A DNA stretch of 64,000 bases, taken from Acanthosepion pharaonis. Lineage: Eukaryota > Mollusca > Cephalopoda > Sepiida > Sepiidae. The notes beneath the pieces were generated by a model. It was not told where the DNA came from. It saw only the letters and a program-made list of their open reading frames with translations, and made no database searches. The translations under genes were made by a program, and so were the position numbers. Shown piece by piece: positions 20,423 through 31,225 of this stretch (its first letter is position 1; each line of letters begins with the position of its first letter). The stretch spans positions 1,003,001 through 1,067,000 of the forward strand of contig CAHIKZ030005198.1 in NCBI GenBank assembly GCA_903632075.3, in the 5' to 3' direction.

Positions 20423-20640
20423 GCTATTTGACCTTAGCTGGAAGAATGAAGTGAACACAAGGACATTAATGTTAAGTGAATATAAACAACCTCACTCAAC
20501 ACTTGAACTCTGTTTTTTTTTTTAATCATTTAACCCCAAACAAAGCAATGAAGCCACTAAGACACAAGGGGGTTACTGTGTTCGAAAGAATATGAGAAAA
20601 ATAAAGACATTAAGGAGAGCAAATAATAAAATTCTGTCTC
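20423..20640 (-). repeat. LINE 3' tail plus 90-bp flank shared with 29855-30075
   Basis: 20513-20640 is the reverse LINE 3' end (T-run, TAATCATTTAACCCCAAACA, AAGCCACTAAGACACAAGG). The preceding 90 bp (GCTATTTGACCTTAGCTGGA ... CTTGAACTC) are nearly the same as 29855-29945, which also precedes a LINE tail. Confidence 0.75.
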
Positions 20641-20659
20641 TTTGAATCCTAGTCTTTCA

Positions 20660-20765
20660 ATGTTTTCTCTCTCTCTCTCCTCAATGTTTTTTTCTTTCAC
20701 TCTCAGTAATCCCTTGCCTTAGTGACTCTATTGCCTGCCTTGAGAGGAAATGATTTTAAAAATGT
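20660..20765 (+). repeat. LINE 3'-tail fragment
   Basis: CCCTTGCCTTAGTGACTCTA, TTGCCTGCCTTGAGAGGAAA and TGATTTTAAAAATG are a diverged sense-strand tail. Confidence 0.5.
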
Positions 20766-20954
20766 TGAAATAAAGGGTACTTATTTGATTTTAAAAATAG
20801 CACTTCAAAACTGGCCTCATTTTGTCCAGGTAGATTCAATTAACAAAACAGACATGATTTTCTGTTCTATGTACCAAATTTGATAGACCATTTTTTTTCT
20901 ATCCTTACTTTAAAAAAATGGTGTAAAATCAAATAGTTAATTCTTTTTCTTTTT

Positions 20955-21345
20955 TTCTACTCCTTTTAATAAAGCCATTAAGACACCAGCAGTTATTGAG
21001 TGTTAGAGAATATGAGTGAAAAAAAAAAAAAAATGCTTAAGGAGAAATAACAATAAAACACGAATTAAGAAAAACAAAAGTTAATGATTGACATTGCATT
21101 TAATTTATTGAAGATCAAAATTGACTGGGAAGTCAAAAGCTGAAAGAGAGTTCCACAAGTAAGAAGTGCAGTAGAGGAAAATGTCAGCATAAAACTTACG
21201 GTTACATCTAGATGCCAATTACCGCACTTAAATTCATAAAGTCTAGGTACATAGCTAAGTTCATCAGAACAATTACCATGAAAGTATTTCTAGAAAAGTC
21301 ACAGGGAAGCTACATTATGCCAGTGGGAAAGGGGACCAATGTATT
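20955..21345 (-). repeat. LINE 3' region
   Basis: Reverse copy: AATAAAGCCATTAAGACACC, GATTGACATTGCATTTAATT, GAGTTCCACAAGTAAGAAGT, ACTTACGGTTACATCTAG and CATGAAAGTATTTCTAGAAA. It covers the UTR and the last ~70 codons of the RT, with a deletion after GGTTACATCTAG relative to other copies. Confidence 0.7.
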
Positions 21346-21551
21346 GCTTAAAAAAAGTAAAATACCTTTTTTTTAAAAAAAAAAACTTTTCCTTTTTTGC
21401 GAACACAAAATCATCATCTGGAAAAGCAGTTATTTGGGACAAGGTTGAATTTTTATTTATTTTTTTTTTTTACCAAAAGCCAATACTGATCATTCAATTA
21501 ACCTAGACAATGCTATATAACTTTGCTCAAATTTTAGTTTTGTCTGGTAAA

Positions 21552-21885
21552 AAGCCAAATGCTTAAGGAATAGAGGGTGGTAATGAGGAAGTGTGGACGG
21601 TTTGTCTATATTGGAAAATCACTGTTTGAAATTCATGTGTTTATTTGAAGCATGAATTTCAAACAATGAATTTTCAATATAGCCAGACCATCCATGCATG
21701 TAGGAAAAATCAAATGGCTGAGAAATAGAAGGTGGTAATGGTGAGGGTAAGAAGACCATGCTGCCTCAAAACTACAAGTGGGGAAGGCCTGACTATATTG
21801 AAAAATGAAAACACGGATTTCAAAATATGATTTTTCAATATAGGCAGATCATCTACACTTGTAGGTTTGGGGCAATGTGGTTTTC
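21552..21885. mobile_element. tandem pair of foldback hairpins
   Basis: Hairpin 1: GTGTGGACGGTTTGTCTATA ... GAAATTCATG pairs with CATGAATTTC ... CATCCATGCATG. Hairpin 2: AAACTACAAGTGGGGAAGGC ... GAAAAATGAAAAC pairs with ATTTTTCAATATAGGCAG ... TTGTAGGTTTGGGGC. Both are preceded by a similar leader (AATAGAGGGTGGTAATG / AATAGAAGGTGGTAATG), so a ~160-bp foldback unit is duplicated. Confidence 0.7.
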
Positions 21886-22034
21886 CTATGCCCCGTTTCC
21901 CTGATTATAGAAATCACACAATGAGCTGTGCAATGAGATGAGCTTATTTTATGAAGTAAATGAATATCATGATTATCATTCAAACAAATAATGGTTACTT
22001 TTCCCTGTCATTAAAAAATAGCTGTTCATCGACT

Positions 22035-22358
22035 GTAGTGTAGCAGTTCAGTCAGTTAGGTGCCATACGTGACACATAGGCGATCATGTATTTTTCAATA
22101 CATGACTGACAAGGCGGATTTTTATCCCACAGTAGGTTGCCATTTTTTTTCTGCAGTAAACCAGTTGTCATCCAAGGCTACAGAACCTGGTTTGTCCTGC
22201 TATTTCCCCATAGCTGGGGAGAGAAGCAGTGGATTCATATCTTTCCCAAGCTTATTAGCATGTAAGTGAATGTAATGGATCCGACTGGAATTTGAACTCG
22301 GCTCTCCGATTCCTCAATCTGAGCTGCTATCCATTACTCCACCGTGCTCAACTTGGAG
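22035..22358 (-). repeat. tRNA-headed SINE family A, near full length
   Basis: The head at the right end (minus strand GGTGGAGTAATGGATAGCAG, GAGCCGAGTTCAAATTCCAG) keeps a box B. The body has TTTCCCAAGCTTATTAGCAT, CCATAGCTGGGGAGAGAAGC and CAGTAAACCAGTTGTCATCC. It is the closest relative of the copy at 62590-63182. Confidence 0.8.
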
Positions 22359-22529
22359 AGAGGAAAAAAAGAAAAGTAAAAAGAGTTCTATTCTTACTGG
22401 TTGCACTGTTTTGTGACTTTCAGTGGTGAAGCATTAAAAATAGTTTAACTACTTTTTATAAATGGAAAAAAGAGTAGAAAAAAAAAAATCAGTGTTGTTT
22501 CATTTATTTTTTACAGCTCACCAACCTTT

Positions 22530-22805
22530 TGTGCTTTGTGGTGTCATGGATATCAGTTGGGAATCAGAAATTGGAGTGCTGAGTTCAAATTCCAGCAGGT
22601 TTCATTGCATTCACATGCACAAATACCTTTGGGAATCCATCTTTTCTCTTCTCACCTGCGAGTTGAATAGCAGGACAGATTGTATCCTACAGCCTCAGTT
22701 GACAACCAGTCTACCACAGAAAGAAGTGGTAACCATCTGCGGGAAAATCTTCTGTCTAGTCAGTAATGAATAGGAAGAGACATGATCGTCCAAGTGTGTA
22801 TTACA
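22530..22805 (+). repeat. tRNA-headed SINE family A copy
   Basis: GTGCTGAGTTCAAATTCCAG (box B), ATACCTTTGGGAATCCATCT, AACCAGTCTACCACAGAAAG and TCTGTCTAGTCAGTAATGAA mark the family. The head is partly decayed. Confidence 0.75.
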
Positions 22806-22809
22806 TATG

Positions 22810-22995
22810 GCCTTTAACCAAAACCTTTGTGGGTTATTTAAACCAAAAAAATGTTTTTGATTGTAAAAATAATTCTATTTTTATGAGAGAATATTGCATT
22901 AGCAATTAAAAAAAAAAAAAATAATAATGATTTTTTTTTTTCAGACCTGTCCTACTTATTTAACCCATAACTGGAGGGAGAAAAAAACAAAAGTC
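22810..22995 (-). repeat. SINE family A 3' portion
   Basis: GTGGGTTATTTAAACC, then a low-complexity A/T stretch, then CCTGTCCTACTTATTTAACC and CATAACTGGAGGGAG, the 3' half of the subfamily with the TTTTTAGATTGTAAGAA block. Confidence 0.5.
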
Positions 22996-23575
22996 AGTGA
23001 CCTGTTAATTTTTATAAAGAATTTCAGTAATGTTTTCTAAAATCCTTCCTGCTCCTTTTGCCTTGAACTGTATTTGATCAATTCAAAGGAAATGAGCAAC
23101 ATTTGAAGCTAACTTGAAAAGCTTAAAAGAGGCAAGTGTATCTGAACAGGATTTCTATTAGTTTTACTTTAGATAATTTTTACTTTTACAGCATTTTCTC
23201 TTTTGAAGTTAAGCTGAAACCAAAAACATCTTTTGGTAAAAAAAAATATGAGGTTTGTAGAGGTTTTTGATAATAACCTAAGAGTTTTCTTTTTATTTTA
23301 CTGTTATCAATGAAAATTTTAGAGCCAAAACATGAAAATGTAATTACAAATGCAATTTTCAAACATTATAAATACTTTAGGAAGAAAAACAAACTCAAAA
23401 ACAACAACCTTAGATGAAGATAGGTATGCAGAGTAAATTCCATAATTCTTGAATACATAAAATAAAGGAGAAAATAAAATTATCCTGAGATGATTTTTTT
23501 TAATTTATATTTTTCAATTCACCGGTTTCTGCCATCATGTTTTCTTTCTTTTTTTCTTTTTTTTTTTAAACTAAT
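22996..23575. other. no recognised feature
   Basis: AT-rich DNA without motif. Confidence 0.4.
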
Positions 23576-23579
23576 GCTT

Positions 23580-23720
23580 ATCCTTTACAAGGCCAAAGTT
23601 TGGTTGATTGATTAATATGTATCAGGTTATTTAAAGCCAAGAAATATTTTTAGATGGGATGAATTTTTTTTTAGATAATAATTATTTACTGATACATGTT
23701 GTACTAATTAACTTATAGCC
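23580..23720 (-). repeat. SINE family A 3' portion
   Basis: CAGGTTATTTAAAGCCAAGA, AATATTTTTAGATGGGAT and ACTGATACATGTTGTACTAA match the 3' half of the copies at 28086 and 33925. Confidence 0.55.
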
Positions 23721-24360
23721 CAAAACTTATTGAAGACAAAATCTGAGTTTATCATTTTAATGCGTTTATTTATCCTGTTTATTTTACACAGTAAAAAAGT
23801 GGCAAATTTATCAGTTTTATCTTTCAGCAATAATTGACCTTGAATAACCATGAATAAATTTCTACAATATTCAGAACCTTGAATAATCATTTGACTCTTG
23901 CATAATTATTTAAATCTGATTGGTTCTTTTATGATTGATTAATTGCTGCTTGATCGTGTGACTCATCATTTAAAGGTTACTTGCAGGCAACTTTTGTCTT
24001 TTGTTCTGCTCTTCTGTTATGGCTAAACAACTCACCAATTTTGAGTGTCAAGTTGTCGTACTTTTCAATAAAGAACATCCAGTGTGCGGATTGACAAAAT
24101 GTGTAAAATTCTTCCTGAATTTTTCAGTTGCATCAGTTGTCACCAATTTTCAACAGTTGTCTCACATCTTTCTGAATTTACCGCTTTTTTACTAAGCACC
24201 CTGTATTTTATCCACATTGTCAAAAAATCATAGAAATATTTAAGTTCTTGATATTTTACAAGTACAGTGCAATTAGAAAATTGTTATACATTTATCTGAG
24301 TGTTAAAAGTCATCTAATAGTGAAAAATGATTTGAGACAACAAAATTATGGTGTTTGTCA
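23721..24360. other. no firm feature; weak transposase-like frame
   Basis: A 64-codon frame at 24001-24195 begins MAKQLTNFECQVVVLFNKEH. This loosely recalls the N-terminal helix-turn-helix of Tc1/mariner transposases, but no catalytic motif or TIR was found. I do not annotate it as a gene. Confidence 0.3.
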
Positions 24361-24364
24361 AGTT

Positions 24365-24545
24365 TAAAAATAGCATCCCCATTTCCTTTCATTGGTTAAG
24401 AAGGAAATTCCATATGAGCAGGTTCTTCCTAAGAACCATTAGTTTGTGGAACAAACTTTCAAGAGAATGCTTCCAAGATAACTACAATCTTAATGTTTTC
24501 AAGTTTCAGGTCAATTGATATCTACTTTTAACAACCTCATTCAGT
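24365..24545 (+). pseudogene. LINE RT C-terminal fragment
   Basis: TTTGTGGAACAAACTTTCAA, GAGAATGCTTCCAAGATAAC and TACAATCTTAATGTTTTCAA correspond to the LWNKLSRECFQDNYNLNVFK region. A stop follows shortly. Only the last ~50 codons remain. Confidence 0.6.
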
Positions 24546-24985
24546 AACTCTCTAAGGTCTTGTACTGAATCAATAACAGTGAAAAAAAAAAAAAAAATTC
24601 TTTTTCCACTATCAGAATAGTGTACTATATATAAAAAGTAGGCAATTCATCTTTATGTTGTGAACTCTTCTGACGGTGATATACAAAAGTGTTACACATA
24701 CAAACATTGCATTTTATATATATAGATTTTTTTATATCCTGAATATTTTAAGCTAAGAGCCCTCTAACCAATTTACTGTCTGTTTCCTTCTGTCAATAAA
24801 TTTAAGCTACTTTCTACATATTTTTTTTTAAAGCAGTTTGAATCAGAAAATGTTCACCATGTAGAATGACTGTAATCCAAGGAGTTAATATATCCTTTGA
24901 TTTACATTGTAAAGAGATGTGATATAAAATCCCCCCCCTAAAATAATAGAAGCAACTTTTTTTCCCTTTTCAAGATGAAAACCAA
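24546..24985. other. no recognised feature
   Basis: AT-rich DNA. Confidence 0.4.
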
Positions 24986-24987
24986 GA

Positions 24988-25210
24988 TATTTTGTGACCT
25001 TTTCCCTGAGATTTTTATCCTAGAATTTGGATTGTTGCTTAAACATAGTGTTTAATGAATTCCATAGGTCACAATCTGAGAAGGAATCATTTATTATTTT
25101 GACTATAATGAAGACTGAATGAAAAAATATATATCACATATGACTTTTGAAAGAAGGCTTACAGCTGGTGAAGCAGGTGTGTATAATAACAATAATTTTT
25201 TTAACACTTA
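24988..25210. repeat. direct duplication, partner 27015-27240
   Basis: CTAGAATTTGGATTGTTGCT, GTCACAATCTGAGAAGGAAT, CATTTATTATTTTGACTATA and TGAAGCAGGTGTGTATAATA recur ~2.0 kb downstream with moderate divergence. Confidence 0.75.
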
Positions 25211-25394
25211 TCAACTTAAATGCCAAGCAATTAGCATATCAAGTTATATAATTATCTATGATAATGTTTACTATTTCCATCTATCAAATACAGTAAATAT
25301 ATGCCCAGTGCCATTGTGTAGCAAGAATGAAAGAGGAAAGCAGAGAGACAAAAAGAGAGTGTGACACAGAGAGAGAATTGGAGTGAAAAGGGGA

Positions 25395-25600
25395 TCATCT
25401 TAGGTAAAGACAGTTGGCTGAAGGGTTAAAGATCTGTTGAGGACAAATTTGCCTCTGAGCTGCAAGTGACCTTTGGAAATTAAAATCTTTCTTTAATAAT
25501 TACAGTCATTTACTAATATAATAAAAATAGATGATGTTCTTCTAATAAAAAATCCTATTAAACCCAAATTGTTTTGAGCATCTAAGATGGAAACAGAAAA
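25395..25600. repeat. left flank duplication of GA minisatellite
   Basis: GCTGCAAGTGACCTTTGGAA, TTAAAATCTTTCTTTAATAA and ATAAAAATAGATGATGTTCT recur at 26015-26180 on the other side of the GA array. Confidence 0.75.
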
Positions 25601-25604
25601 TGAG

Positions 25605-25950
25605 AGAAGGTCATAGAGAATAAAACAGAAAGAGAGAGAGGGACATAGAAAATAAGACAGAAAGAGAGAGAGGGACGTAGAGAATAAGACAGAAAGAGAG
25701 AGAGGGACGTAGAGAATAAGACAGAAAGAGAGAGAGAGAGACGTAGAGAATAAGACAGAAAGAGAGAGAGAGAGATGTAGAGAATAAGACAGAAAGAGAG
25801 AGAGAGAGATGTAGAGAATAAGACAGAAAGAGAGAGAAGGTCATAGAGAATAAGACAGAAAGAGAGAGAAGGTCATAGAGAATAAGACAGAAAGAGAGAG
25901 AAAGAGGGACATAGAGAATAAAACAGAAAGAGAGAGAGGGGAAATAGATA
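25605..25950. repeat. ~32-bp GA-rich minisatellite
   Basis: About ten units of ATAGAGAATAAGACAGAAAG plus AGAGAGAGGGAC. The minus-strand frame rich in Ser, Leu and Phe is a low-complexity artefact. Confidence 0.9.
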
Positions 25951-26014
25951 CACAGAGAGATTGTCTTAGATAAAGTCAATTGTTTGTAGTGAGTGGTTAA
26001 ATCATGTCCTGTGA

Positions 26015-26225
26015 TCTAACAATCTGTTAAGGACAAATTTGCCCCTGAACTGCAAGTGACCTTTGGGAATTAAAATCTTCCTTTAATAATTATAATCATT
26101 TTGAAATATAATAAAAATAGATGATGTTCTAACCAAAAATCCTATTAAACCCAAACTGTGTTAAATGTCCAAGAGAGATGGGCATAGAGAATAAAACAGA
26201 GAGAGAGAGAGAGAGAGAGATGGAG
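26015..26225. repeat. right flank duplication plus (GA)n
   Basis: The second copy of 25395-25600, followed by ATAAAACAGAGAGAGAGAGA, so a whole block (flank plus GA repeat) was duplicated. Confidence 0.7.
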
Positions 26226-26454
26226 AGACAAACAGATCCTTTTAGATAGATGCAGTTGTTTGCAGTGAGGGGTTAAATCATGTCTCATGACCTAACAATC
26301 TGCTGAGGGCATTTCAATATGAAAGGACCAAGGACTGTCACTTTTCTCATATTTGAGAATGGTCAGGGATTGAAAAGTACAGTGTAGTATTAAAAAAAAT
26401 TATTACTAAATCTGTGTAATTTACATGCATTCTGCTAGTAACTGTTATCTGCAT

Positions 26455-26870
26455 AAGGTGAGCTACTTCAATTCTGACTTTCTCTTGACTTTGGTTTCAA
26501 CTGTGACAGGCAGTCAAGGTTGGAAGATTAAGCACATAGTTGGTAAGCAAAAAAGTGCTTCCCTACTTTCAAATTGCCTACTCTGGTGTTTTTTTTCTGG
26601 GTTATATTAAAAACACCATGTTTCATTCCATGTAATAATCCTGTCAAACTTAAATTCTTCAAAAGATTGGATAAAACATGCATTTTCTTCTCATCAGTCA
26701 AGATTAAAGACACCATCTTTGAGGGAATTTTTCTCCTTGCCAAATCTTCTGTTAGAATCAACAATAGTGTTTCTCTATTCATATTTAGTTCTGTCGTCAC
26801 TTAGACAATCTTTGAACTGAGTGCACTAAGGTTTAGACTCTGTCCAGATTGACATCTATTCCTTGTATTT
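26455..26870 (-). pseudogene. mariner transposase N-terminal half, pseudogene
   Basis: The minus-strand frame 26800-26528 reads LNMNRETLLLILTEDLARRK then IPSKMVSLILTDEKK. This is the second helix-turn-helix and linker block of mariner/SETMAR-type transposases (family form LNMNRETVRLILTEDL). A decayed VITGDETW-like stretch follows (LLHGMKHGVFNITQKK), in which the first catalytic Asp is gone. Broken remnants continue 5' and 3'. The C-terminal DDD part is absent. Confidence 0.75.
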
Positions 26871-27014
26871 TGTGGTCATTGTACATATTTTCATGCCCTT
26901 CTTTGAATAGCCTGTGACATTCATAATTTCTTCATAGTACATTTACCATAAGCTATTTCCAATAGGACTAATATTTCACTAGCACTGACCAATGTTCATA
27001 CAAAACTTGATGTT

Positions 27015-27240
27015 AGTCTCTGAGATTTTTACCCTAGAATTTGGATTGTTGCTCAAATAGTGTATAATGAATTCCAAAGGTCATAGTCTGAGAAGGAATC
27101 ATTTATTATTTTGACTATAACAAAGACTGAACAAAAATATATATATATCATATATCACTGTTAAAAGAAGGCTTACAGCTAATGAAGCAGGTGTGTGTAC
27201 AATAACAATAACTGTATACAAACGCTTCATCTAATGAATA
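27015..27240. repeat. second copy of the 24988-25210 repeat
   Basis: CTAGAATTTGGATTGTTGCT and GTCATAGTCTGAGAAGGAAT in the same orientation. Confidence 0.75.
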
Positions 27241-28085
27241 ATGACTAACATTTCACTAGCATTTACCAATCATCATACAAAACTTAATATTAATGCACTG
27301 CTACCATCGCCTAATACAGTAAACTAAGCTGGGGATGACAAATGCCTGAAGCTTATAACATTAATTTTACCATAATCATCTCTGTGCTTTTCATTTATGT
27401 GGAATCTGTTGGTTTTTAGAGACCATGGATCTGTGCCCAAAGAGTTATGCCTCAGCAGCCGATTAGATGGCGGGAGGCTGTTCAATGTTTTGGTCTATCA
27501 TATTGGTATTCTTCAGACTGATGGTCATTCCACACCAATCAAGAATTCTCCTAACTGGTAGACTGTTGTTTCCTGTGTTCTGCTGTTGCAGTGAGGCAAT
27601 GCTGGAGTATTCTATCCAGGGAGAAGGGTTTTATGAGAGATTTACAGTTGCCCATGCAGCACATCTCCTTTCTCCATGCCATTGATGTTATCCAAGGGAA
27701 AGGTAAAGGCCAATACAGCTTGGCACTAGCATCATCACTGGAGTTGAAAATAATACTGAACTATATTAGGAACTCCAGCTCCAGATTTGTCCTCAGGGTT
27801 TACTCCTGTAGCCTTTCTTATAATTGAATATGGCTGCAAGGCAGCTGGGTGGTTTAAAATCAGAGCTTTGCTTATCTTGTTTTTCATAAGAGATGATTAA
27901 AGAAAATCCTGGTATAAAACTATAGAAGTAGAGACTTTGTTTTTGAAAAGTCTTCTTCATTGTTAAAGTAAATTTTCATCTTTTTTTCTATTATTATATT
28001 ATTTCTACAATGTTTCTTTGTTGTTATTACAATAAATCAAAATGCCAGGTGACTTTTTATTTCTGCTTGTTTTTTCTGACACTCG
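27241..28085. other. no firm feature; GC-richer patch
   Basis: 27440-27840 is less AT-rich than its surroundings and carries a 72-codon and a 78-codon frame without recognised domains. The minus strand includes MTISLKNTNMIDQN, which loosely recalls a retroelement segment but is too weak to call. Confidence 0.35.
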
Positions 28086-28383
28086 ACTGATTTGTTTTTT
28101 ATTACTTATCAACCTTTTACAGGTTATTTAAAACCAGAAAATATTTTTAGATTGTAAGAATTTTTTGACATAATAATGACTTCCTGATATGTCCTACTAA
28201 TTAACCCATAGCTGGGGGGAGAAGGTTCATACTTTTCCCAAGGGGATTTCTGCATAACAAACCCAACTGGAATTGTAACTTAGCTCTCCGATTTCCAATT
28301 TCCAGCCATTATCCATTACACCAGCTGCACATCCAAGCTCACAGCACCTGATATTCCCAAGTGGTTACCCATCTAGGTGCAGA
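28086..28383 (-). repeat. 5S rRNA-tRNA chimeric SINE, copy 1
   Basis: In element sense: a 5S rRNA 3' end (28377-28335; GGTAACCACTTGGGAATATC, AGGTGCTGTGAGCTT), directly followed by the tRNA-like family A head (GGATGTGCAGCTGGTGTAAT, GGATAATGG) and body (AATCCCCTTGGGAAAAGTAT, AGCTATGGGTTAATTAGTAG), and a 3' end with TTCTTACAATCTAAAAATAT and GGTTGATAAGTAATAAAAAA. The 5S part is cut to ~43 nt by the neighbouring SINE. The junction equals that of the copy at 33925-34287. Confidence 0.75.
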
Positions 28384-28530
28384 ATGTGAAATGGTCATAA
28401 GGCTGAGAGAAGAAGGAATGGATTCATACCTTTCCCAAGGTTATTTTTACAAAAGTTAATGCAATGAACAATATTAGAATTGCTGATTTCTTGTTCTGAT
28501 CCGCTTTTACACCGCTTGCATATCTGTTAA
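28384..28530 (-). repeat. SINE family A fragment
   Basis: ATTCATACCTTTCCCAAGGT, TTAGAATTGCTGATTTCTTG and TCCGCTTTTACACCGCTTGC are a reverse family A piece abutting the chimeric SINE. Confidence 0.6.
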
Positions 28531-28734
28531 TAAAAAGCAGTAGGAGCTTTATTCCCCCTAGACTGCAAACAGATAATGGAATGAAAATTTAACAGTTCAG
28601 TCTATGCTTGACATCCAAGTTGAGAACTCCCAACTTGCTGGAATAATATATGCAAGTGTCTAGATAGATAGAGTTCACAATACGAACATCCAGCAGGGAG
28701 AACTCGCTCTTGACTGGAAGGTGAAATCTAATTC

Positions 28735-29000
28735 CCAACATATCACAAATTTTAGAAATTGTTTTGTCTACTTAATTTGTTTATCTGAGCAGACATGAGC
28801 TCATCGTTCCACAAGAACAGAAAATCCATCTTCTGGTTAATGGTAAAAACAGCACAAAAAATGATTGATTAAGAAGAAAAAAAAAACAAAAAACAAACAA
28901 ATTTTCAGTTTATCAAGATCTACTGTGAAGCTTCTAGAAGAAGTCGTATAAAGGATGCTTAAGAATTTAAATCCCAATACGAGTGATTAAAGTTAATTCT
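28735..29000. repeat. dispersed repeat G, partner 61095-61320
   Basis: ACATGAGCTCATCGTTCCAC, AGAAAATCCATCTTCTGGTT, AATGGTAAAAACAGCACAAA and GGATGCTTAAGAATTTAAAT recur in the same order at 61140-61300. The family is not identified. Confidence 0.65.
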
Positions 29001-29715
29001 ACATTAGTTTGTGTACAAAAATTATTAACACAAGCTCTTTTCCTGTTTAAAAATAGTGACAGGATTATATTAACAGACACAACAGCTATTGGAATCAAAA
29101 ATAATTAAAAAAATAAGTAAATATTAATCTTTTTTTAAAATATCCAATAAAGCACAAAATGTTTTCTATTATCTGTAACTTTGAATAGTGTTATTAACAT
29201 CACAAATTTTGTTTGTACAAATGTCTTATCTCTTGTTGATGTTCTTACTGCAATGTTTTCACCAATCCATTCTTCAGACTTTGTCAGATGCATAATCCAT
29301 AAGATTTCAAAGATTGCTTCCAAGTTTCTTTTTACTCTTTCTAAATTCTACAATAATAGTTTTTAGATGTTATTCTCTCAAGAAAGCATACATTCCTGAC
29401 AAAGTAGAAAGGTTTTTTTCTCTCTTTAAAATGGTTGTATTTTCACCATTTCCTTTTCAGATTCTGTGACTAAAGAATTTTTGTTCATGATCTAGATGAA
29501 TGTATTTTTTAATAGTCTCAGGTGCCAAATAAAAGGTGTGGCCATAATAAATGGGAGGGGGGTTGGAAAACATAACAAAACCTAATAAACAGGGGATGAA
29601 TTCAATAAATTGTTGAGAAATGATTAAAAACAAGTTTTTCAAACTATAATAAAACCTTGAAGAATAAAACTAAATGTCCATCAATGTCTAAGTAAAATCG
29701 AAAACTATTTTCATT
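29001..29715. other. no recognised feature
   Basis: AT-rich. Two overlapping opposite frames near 29135-29366 lack domains. Confidence 0.4.
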
Positions 29716-29719
29716 AAAT

Positions 29720-29854
29720 CCTTTTTTTCAATCATTTCACCTGAAACAAGGCAATAAAGCCACTAAGACAGAAGGAGTTACTGAGTGTTAGAGAATATGA
29801 GGAAAAAACAATAAAAGAACAAGAATTAAGCAGACAGAAGATAACGATTGAAAT
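29720..29854 (-). repeat. LINE 3' tail
   Basis: TTTTTTTCAATCATTTCACC, AATAAAGCCACTAAGACAGA and GTTACTGAGTGTTAGAGAAT, truncated at ~130 bp. Confidence 0.7.
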
Positions 29855-30345
29855 TGCTATTTGATCTTAGCTGGAAGGGAGAAGTGAACACAAGGACATT
29901 AATGTTAAGTGAATATAAACAGCCTCACTCAAAATTTGAACTCTTTTTTTAATCATTTCACAACAAACAAGGTGATAAAGCCACTAAGACACAGGGGGGG
30001 TACTGAATATGAGAGAATATGAGAAAAAAAAAGACATTAATAAGGAGAGAGAACAATAGAAGAATAGGAATTGAATTAAGAAGATAGAAAATAATGATTG
30101 ATATTGCATTTAAATTTTTGAAGATCCAGGTTGACTGGGAAGCAAGAAGCCAGAAGAGAGTTCCACAAGTGAGAAGTGTGAGAGAAGAAACTGCTAGCAT
30201 AGGCCTTGCTAGCAGTTTCAACTGTAAAATGATGAGTTTACTGCCAATCTAGTACTATGCTTAAATTCATAAAGTCTAGGTACTATAATATACATCAGAA
30301 CAATTACCATGAAAGTATTTATAGAAAAGTCACAGAAAGTCTTGT
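29855..30345 (-). repeat. 90-bp shared flank plus LINE 3' region
   Basis: 29855-29944 repeats the flank seen at 20423-20512. 29945-30345 is a reverse LINE copy (AATCATTTCACAACAAACAA, GATATTGCATTTAAATTTTT, GAAAGTATTTATAGAAAAGT) covering UTR and RT end. Confidence 0.75.
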
Positions 30346-31218
30346 CGACGTTAGAATATAAATAAGTTTATAGTTCAGATGTATCAAACAGATCATATAT
30401 TTCACTTAAAGTTTGCAAACCAATGGTTTCTTACCAAAGTACATTTCAAAATAAAATTTACCAGCATTATCTTAAGTTGGATGACGAAATAGTCAAAAAT
30501 TAATAAGTGATGGAAGGGAGTCCTATAAGCCCAGGGGGATGGGGATTAACAAGCAGTGAGGGGACATTCATTTTTCATCCAAGAGTGTAATGAGTTAGTT
30601 ATCAAACTCCACAGAGGGCAAATGTTAATATGCACAAGGAAATATGCAAGAGGAAATCTGAGATAACCATATGAAACTCTCAACTGGCAAAAAATAAATA
30701 TATTATGAGATCCTTCATGCTGACACTTTTCATGAAAAGCATTACTCAGATTGCCATGAACAATTTTGCTTCTTGGATGAAACCAAAATGTATGTATGCA
30801 CCGCTAACAATTAAAATGACCAGTGTCTGAGAGCCAATCTCTAATCTGACCTTGCTCTAACAACTCAATGGTGTGAGAGCTGGCTTGTAACTCAATACTT
30901 CAGAAACCATGCTAGTAGTTTTTCATCATCATGGAGCAGACCCTAAATTTCCACAAGTCACAGGGAATGGTTGCACTCTCAATGAGGCTTCAGGTTGAGC
31001 ATCTTTGCGGAGTCAAGCTTACCCCAGACCTCAAGTGAAACACAAAAATATAATCCATCACTGAAGATGTTGGAAAAATGGCTAGCTTCTTATACTTATT
31101 TTTTTTATATCACACCAAGGTGGCAGCTTGGGCTTCTATTCACAAATAATTTTCATGCAAAACCCCAGTGCTACTAAATTTTGGGCAAAGTTGGGTCTTC
31201 GTAACTGCCAAGAAAATG
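30346..31218. other. no recognised feature
   Basis: Mixed-composition DNA with no domain-bearing frame; 30480-31060 is somewhat more GC-rich and may be an unclassified old insertion. Confidence 0.4.
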
Positions 31219-31225
31219 GAGTGTC

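Noticed and set aside
24001..24195. Transposase N-terminal domain
   Set aside because: Only a loose likeness over ~30 residues; no neighbouring catalytic motifs or inverted repeats.
25611..25979. 122-codon minus-strand Ser/Leu/Phe frame
   Set aside because: Lies entirely on the GA minisatellite.
27440..27840. Retroelement or host exon in a GC-richer patch
   Set aside because: Short frames without a recognisable domain and no splice-site context that I could defend.
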